Source: JBILCM01 sp044353165 (GTDB lineage Bacteria > Bacillota > Bacilli > Paenibacillales > YIM-B00363). From it: 45,648 nt of DNA. The number at the start of each line of letters is the position of its first letter. Position 1 is the stretch's first letter. The stretch is taken from positions 1 to 45,648 of the forward strand of contig JBILCM010000013.1 in NCBI GenBank assembly GCA_044353165.1, given 5' to 3'. This document shows, piece after piece, positions 41,826 through 45,648 of the stretch. The notes below the pieces were generated by a model. That model was given only the letters and a program-made list of their open reading frames with translations. It was not told the DNA's origin and made no database searches. The translations under genes and the position numbers were made by a program.

Positions 41826-41853
41826 GAAAAAAATAACAACCGCAAGGGTTGTT
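41826..41853 (-). terminator. Terminator-like hairpin between rpoZ and coaBC
   Basis: Seven-base arms AACAACC/GGTTGTT with a five-base loop; on the minus strand it runs into ATTTTTTT. It begins 17 bases after the rpoZ stop and ends just before the coaBC ribosome site. Either partial termination or attenuation is possible. Confidence 0.65.
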
Positions 41854-41869
41854 TATCCGTTATTTGTTC

Positions 41870-42082
41870 TTATTTCACGTTATCTCTCGTGATTTTCTCG
41901 TATCCAATCTGATCGGTAAATATTTCTTCAAGCGCAACGCCAACCTGTTTGTTTGACTTGGGATTGCGAATATCTGTACGAGCTCCTTCTCGCAACATCC
42001 TTGCTCGTCTTGATGCAGCAACAACGAGTAAGTATTTACTTCCAGCTTTCTCTACTAACTTGTCTATAGATGGATATAACAT
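41870..42082 (-). CDS. rpoZ: RNA polymerase omega subunit
   Basis: 70 residues from the ATG after GGGGTG; the GTG one codon earlier is too close. Omega helps assemble RNA polymerase. LYPSIDKLVEKAGSKYLLVV and the AASRRAR motif are typical. It sits between gmk and coaBC as in most bacteria. Confidence 0.96.
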   Translation of the reverse strand: MLYPSIDKLVEKAGSKYLLVVAASRRARMLREGARTDIRNPKSNKQVGVALEEIFTDQIGYEKITRDNVK

Positions 42083-42085
42083 CAC

Positions 42086-42694
42086 TTACACCCCTTCGAT
42101 CCAATTTTTTACGATTGGAAGTTTGTGTTTCGCTTTACAATGCTCTGCCTCGATGATATTTTGTACGCGGTTGCTAGCTTGCTCAAGGTCATCATTCACA
42201 ATCGCATAATCATAAAATTCGATTTGCTTTAGTTCTTCCCTTGCAACACCCATTCGTTTGAGAATGGAACTTTCCGATTCAGTGCCGCGATTCGTAATTC
42301 GTCGCTCCAATTCACCCAAAGAAGGAGGCAGGACAAAAATAAAAATCGCTTCTGGAAAATGTTTCTTGACTTGCAAAGCTCCCTGAACTTCTATTTCTAG
42401 GATGACGTCTCTCCCTTGATCGATCGTTTGTTGAACGAACGATTTCGGCGTTCCATAATAATTCTTCACATACTCAGCCCATTCTAACAATTCGTGAGCT
42501 TGGATCATAGCTTCAAATTGTTCCCTGGTTTTAAAGAAATAATTGACGCCTTCTATTTCACCAAGTCTTGGAGCGCGAGTCGTAGCTGAGACGGAATATA
42601 CTAATTCAGGTGATAAAATTCTCAACTGGGAACATAATGTTCCCTTGCCTACACCTGATGGACCGGAAAGAACGAATACCAAACCTTTCGTCAT
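42086..42694 (-). CDS. gmk: Guanylate kinase
   Basis: 202 residues, the usual length. Phosphorylates GMP to GDP. P-loop GPSGVGKGTL (about 10-19), GMP-binding region SATTRAPRLGEIEGVNYFF and EIEVQGALQV. The ATG follows a GAGGT site; a frame open 34 codons further upstream overlaps remA and is not used. It is followed by rpoZ, stop and start almost touching. Confidence 0.96.
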   Translation of the reverse strand: MTKGLVFVLSGPSGVGKGTLCSQLRILSPELVYSVSATTRAPRLGEIEGVNYFFKTREQFEAMIQAHELLEWAEYVKNYYGTPKSFVQQTIDQGRDVILEIEVQGALQVKKHFPEAIFIFVLPPSLGELERRITNRGTESESSILKRMGVAREELKQIEFYDYAIVNDDLEQASNRVQNIIEAEHCKAKHKLPIVKNWIEGV

Positions 42695-42752
42695 ATTCCG
42701 TACCTCTAAACCAACTGTATTTGTAAGAGAAGCCGTATGTGTCATAAGGTGT

Positions 42753-43013
42753 TTACTCAACGTGATCATCATCTTTGTTTGATAAACGATGAGCAACCGT
42801 CTCAGGTTGTACAGCCGAGAGAATTACATGATCGCTATCCGTGATGATCACTGCTCGCGTTCTTCTTCCATATGTCGCATCAATGAGCATATGGCGGTCC
42901 CGAGCCTCTTGGATAATGCGCTTGATCGGTGCAGACTCCGGACTGACGATGGAAATGATACGATTGGCTGACACAATGTTGCCAAATCCGATATTAATTA
43001 ATTTGATAGCCAT
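42753..43013 (-). CDS. remA: Extracellular matrix regulator RemA
   Basis: 86 residues, DUF370 family. In B. subtilis RemA is a DNA-binding activator of matrix and osmoprotection genes. Family pattern IKLINIGFGNIVSANRIISI and GRRTRAVIITDSDHVILSA. AAGGAGG is 12 bases upstream, a long spacing. It precedes gmk, as in B. subtilis; yloC, which leads this group there, is absent. Confidence 0.95.
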   Translation of the reverse strand: MAIKLINIGFGNIVSANRIISIVSPESAPIKRIIQEARDRHMLIDATYGRRTRAVIITDSDHVILSAVQPETVAHRLSNKDDDHVE

Positions 43014-43099
43014 AGTTGCCCGATTCCTCCTTGCATATTCAAGAGCGCACAATGCCTTTTCCTAGGTGCTAATCATGAATATTGTTCCTATATCTTACT

Positions 43100-45028
43100 T
43101 TATTTTACCAGAGGGTACAAGTGGGAACCCTGCTTCGCCTTGTCCCGTACATACCTTGTCAATTCTACTGTCATCTCGTAAGCCATGAAGGGAGTAATCA
43201 AATAAATGCCATGAAACTTCGCCATAACGACATCGATGATTTCCTTTGAAATTTCCAAAGAAACGTTACGTCCTGCTTCACCTTCCAACCCCGACATTCG
43301 CTGCCGCACGTTTTCGGACAATGAAATTCCAGGTACTTCATTGTGCAGATATTCTGCATTCCGTCCGCTTGTAAACGGCATAATACCAATGAAAATCGGA
43401 ATTTGCAAATGTTCTGTTGCTTCATATAGTCGAACGATCAATTCGGGGTCATACACCGGTTGTGTCATCACGAAGTCAGCACCGGCCTCAATTTTTTTCT
43501 CGAGTCGCTCTATGGACTTGTGAAGATATTTTACATTCGGATTCAGCGCAGTACCGACTTTGAAGTTCGACTTTGATTTCAACGGTTTCCCAGAGAATGA
43601 TAATCCTTCATTCATTTGTTTAATCATTCGAATCATTTGGAAAGAAGTGACATCATACACAGAACTTGATCCCGGCAAATCGCCGAAGCGCGCGGGATCT
43701 CCTGTGATTGCCAACACATGATCAATCCCCATCGCATGTAACCCCATAAGATGCGATTGCGTTCCAATCAAATTCCGATCACGACAAGCGATATGCACAA
43801 GAGGACGCGCGCTTAAACGGTTCTGAATTAAAAACCCAAGTGCAGCGTTGCTCATTCGCGTCATAGCTAATGAATTATCTGCCATCGTAATTGCATCCAC
43901 ACCTGCGGCATGAAGCGCTTGGGCGCCGAGCATGAATTTATCAATCGCAAGATCCCGTGGAGGATCTAACTCCACTAAGAGGGTATGCCGTTCTTTGACA
44001 ATGTCAAGTAAAGATGGTTTTTGAACGGAATGATCCACGCTATCCTTTGCGTTAGGTTGCGTTGGCTGCGATTGCTCCGCAGAGGGCGACACAACGATTG
44101 TGCCCAACGGTCTTTGCGTATCCATCGGCACAATTTTACCAATAGAGTCATCATGGTCATTCTCCATGGCCAAAGCACGACGAATCGCAGCAATATGCTC
44201 TGGAGTTGTTCCGCAACAGCCTCCGATTAGATTCGCGCCAAGTTTTGCTAATGTGACTGCGCTCTGCCCAAAATACTCCGGACTTGCGGAATAAGTGAAA
44301 GCGCCATCCACATATGCAGGTAGTCCTGCATTGGGGAAGATGGACAGTGGATAATGGGATGATCTTTGCAGTTTTTCTAAAGCACGAATGATGCCATAAG
44401 GACCGGTTCGGCAATTCAAGCCAACCACATCGGCACCTTCGTCCAGCAACCTTTGCCAAAGTGCATCGAGCGATACGCCGTCTTGATTGGTTGATCCCGC
44501 CTCGATTGCAAGTTGACAAATGATAGGATCGCTTGTGAGTTTGCGAGCAACACGAAGCGCAAGTAAGGCTTCCTCAACATCATAGAATGTTTCAAGAAGC
44601 AACCCATCGACGCCTGCCCCCAGCAATGCGTGAATCTGCTCCTGGAATGCAAATTCTAAGGCTTCATCCGCAATAAAACTTCTTATTCCGGACCGGATCG
44701 ATCCCACCGCGCCGACTACGAATGCTTCCTGGCCAACAGCTTCCCGTGCATTCCTCACACCGGCATGATTCATAGCCGGAATGTCGTCCTGCAATCCGTA
44801 TTTCGACAATTTTAATCGGTTGGCTGAGAACGTATTCGTTTCAATGACTTGCGCACCCGCATCATAATAACGTCGATGAATGTCTTGAATCACATCGGGC
44901 CGTGTCATGTTAAAATCCTCTGAACACAAACCAACGGGTAAACCCAGTTGATACAAATACGTACCCATGGCACCATCGCCAATGAGGATGCGTTGCTGCA
45001 GTTCGGTTCTGAAATCCCGTCTGGTCAT
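43100..45028 (-). CDS. Bifunctional homocysteine S-methyltransferase / 5,10-methylenetetrahydrofolate reductase
   Basis: 642 residues. The N-terminal homocysteine methyltransferase domain (about 1-290) has the zinc ligands Cys206 (GLNCRTGP) and Cys271/Cys272 (GGCCGTTPEH). A polar linker of about 50 residues rich in Gln and Ser follows. The C-terminal half from about 350 is a flavin methylene-THF reductase (LVELDPPRDLAIDKF, DPARFGDLPG, FVMTQPVYDPE). This matches YitJ of B. subtilis; without a MetE-like or MetH B12 part, the methyl source for the first domain is probably a methylated donor or coupled chemistry. It overlaps dapF by 4 bases, and no SAM riboswitch precedes it. Confidence 0.93.
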   Translation of the reverse strand: MTRRDFRTELQQRILIGDGAMGTYLYQLGLPVGLCSEDFNMTRPDVIQDIHRRYYDAGAQVIETNTFSANRLKLSKYGLQDDIPAMNHAGVRNAREAVGQEAFVVGAVGSIRSGIRSFIADEALEFAFQEQIHALLGAGVDGLLLETFYDVEEALLALRVARKLTSDPIICQLAIEAGSTNQDGVSLDALWQRLLDEGADVVGLNCRTGPYGIIRALEKLQRSSHYPLSIFPNAGLPAYVDGAFTYSASPEYFGQSAVTLAKLGANLIGGCCGTTPEHIAAIRRALAMENDHDDSIGKIVPMDTQRPLGTIVVSPSAEQSQPTQPNAKDSVDHSVQKPSLLDIVKERHTLLVELDPPRDLAIDKFMLGAQALHAAGVDAITMADNSLAMTRMSNAALGFLIQNRLSARPLVHIACRDRNLIGTQSHLMGLHAMGIDHVLAITGDPARFGDLPGSSSVYDVTSFQMIRMIKQMNEGLSFSGKPLKSKSNFKVGTALNPNVKYLHKSIERLEKKIEAGADFVMTQPVYDPELIVRLYEATEHLQIPIFIGIMPFTSGRNAEYLHNEVPGISLSENVRQRMSGLEGEAGRNVSLEISKEIIDVVMAKFHGIYLITPFMAYEMTVELTRYVRDKAKQGSHLYPLVK

Positions 45029-45648
45029 TCGCCCAACCGCCCTTCGAACACTTCTTGCGCTTGACCTGTCATATAGACATGATTGTTGCTTTCATCCCAC
45101 TCAATAAACAGCTCACCGCCTGGCAAATCAATCGTGGCGTTACGCTTCATTCTCCCCGTCATCACGGATGCGACCAATACCGCACAAGCGCCGCTGCCGC
45201 ACGCCAACGTCTCTCCGGACCCCCGTTCCCATACCCGCATCACAGCGCGTTCCGGTGAAATGACACGGATAAATTCAACATTCGTGCGCCGCGGAAACCA
45301 AGCGTGTTGTTCCAACTTCGATCCCCATGCAGCTACGTCAAATTGTGCCGTATCTTCGACTTCAATCACACAGTGCGGGTTTCCCATGGAAACAGCGGTG
45401 AACTGGAACGTTCGCCCATGCGTTTCTATGATCTCGTTAATGATACGTTCCCCCTCACGCATGATTGGGATATCACGGCCGCGAAAGATCGGCTCTCCCA
45501 TGTCAACACGAACTTTGACGACTTTCCCGTCTTGGGTTTCAACAGACAACGGTTGCACACCTGCGCCCTTCGTTTCTACAGTCAACGTTTCACTGCGAAC
45601 ATAAGCGCGATCCCACAAATATTTGGCAACACAACGAATGGCATTCCC
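45025..45648 (-). CDS. dapF: Diaminopimelate epimerase (partial, 5' end off the window)
   Basis: The visible 207 residues run to the right edge. DapF converts LL- to meso-diaminopimelate for peptidoglycan and lysine. At the edge the frame reads GNAIRCVAKYLWDRAY, holding the first catalytic cysteine in a GNxxRC motif; the second is in ACGSGACAVLVAS. VSMGNPHCV and RVWERGSGET are conserved. The start codon is off the window, so upstream regulation is not visible. The end overlaps the methyltransferase/reductase start. Confidence 0.95.
   Translation of the reverse strand, partial: GNAIRCVAKYLWDRAYVRSETLTVETKGAGVQPLSVETQDGKVVKVRVDMGEPIFRGRDIPIMREGERIINEIIETHGRTFQFTAVSMGNPHCVIEVEDTAQFDVAAWGSKLEQHAWFPRRTNVEFIRVISPERAVMRVWERGSGETLACGSGACAVLVASVMTGRMKRNATIDLPGGELFIEWDESNNHVYMTGQAQEVFEGRLGE

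Noticed and set aside
43076..43099. Possible remA promoter TTGTAC/TAAGAT at the end of the methyltransferase/reductase gene.
   Set aside because: Weak -10 and position within coding sequence; not strong enough to list as a feature.

Overview
The window is a chromosomal core segment of an endospore-forming member of the Bacilli (Firmicutes). Three things support this. The gene order is close to the Bacillus subtilis segment running dapF/remA - gmk - rpoZ - coaBC - priA - def - fmt - rsmB - rlmN - stp - prkC - rsgA - rpe - spoVM - rpmB - asp23 - fakA - recG - fapR - plsX - fab - acpP - rnc - smc - ftsY - ylxM - ffh - rpsP - khpA - rimM. Sporulation genes are present (spoVM, ylbJ/spoVV, a spoVIF-like gene). 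Regulatory sites are of Bacilli type (a FapR box, LexA-like boxes, sigma-A promoters). Base composition looks moderate. Two clusters that B. subtilis keeps elsewhere are built in here (fabH/fabF, and rsmD-coaD-ylbJ-yceD-rpmF), which suggests a deeper branch such as Paenibacillus- or Alicyclobacillus-like lineages. I cannot name the genus. Almost everything is on the minus strand, so transcription runs from the right edge to the left.

Right to left: dapF (cut by the window edge) overlaps a fused homocysteine methyltransferase/methylene-THF reductase. Next comes remA-gmk-rpoZ, a terminator-like hairpin, then coaBC-priA-def-fmt-rsmB, a gap, and rlmN-stp-prkC-rsgA-rpe. The 26-residue spoVM gene stands alone with its own terminator. 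rpmB faces the other way. asp23-fakA-degV-recG follows, tightly packed, and pairs the fatty-acid kinase FakA with a FakB/DegV partner where B. subtilis has serine dehydratase genes.

The middle (about 16.1-23.9 kb) is the accessory-looking part: a spoVIF-like gene, a Y-family polymerase with a YolD-like protein under a promoter flanked by two LexA-like boxes, a non-coding stretch with three hairpins and an orphan plus-strand terminator, rsmD-coaD, the plus-strand genes ylbJ and tatA-tatC, a secreted protein with a copper-amine-oxidase N-terminal-like domain and two apparent repeats, and yceD-rpmF with a consensus promoter.

The left third is the fatty-acid and secretion block: FapR and its operator, plsX, fabH, fabD, fabG, acpP, fabF, rnc, smc, ftsY, then a biotin aminotransferase gene in the opposite direction, then ylxM-ffh-rpsP-khpA-rimM. 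FapR should sense malonyl-CoA and control the run. PlsX and FakAB both make acyl-phosphate, so endogenous and exogenous routes to phospholipid lie in the same window. FtsY, Ffh and YlxM serve co-translational membrane targeting.

I see no prophage, transposase, CRISPR array, tRNA or rRNA. No clearly new multi-gene system is evident. The best leads are the orphan hairpin/terminator locus near 21.6-21.8 kb, the two-repeat secreted protein beside tatAC, the dual SOS operator, and departures from the usual gene order. Many published-style starts were corrected from ribosome binding sites; seven genes use TTG or GTG.
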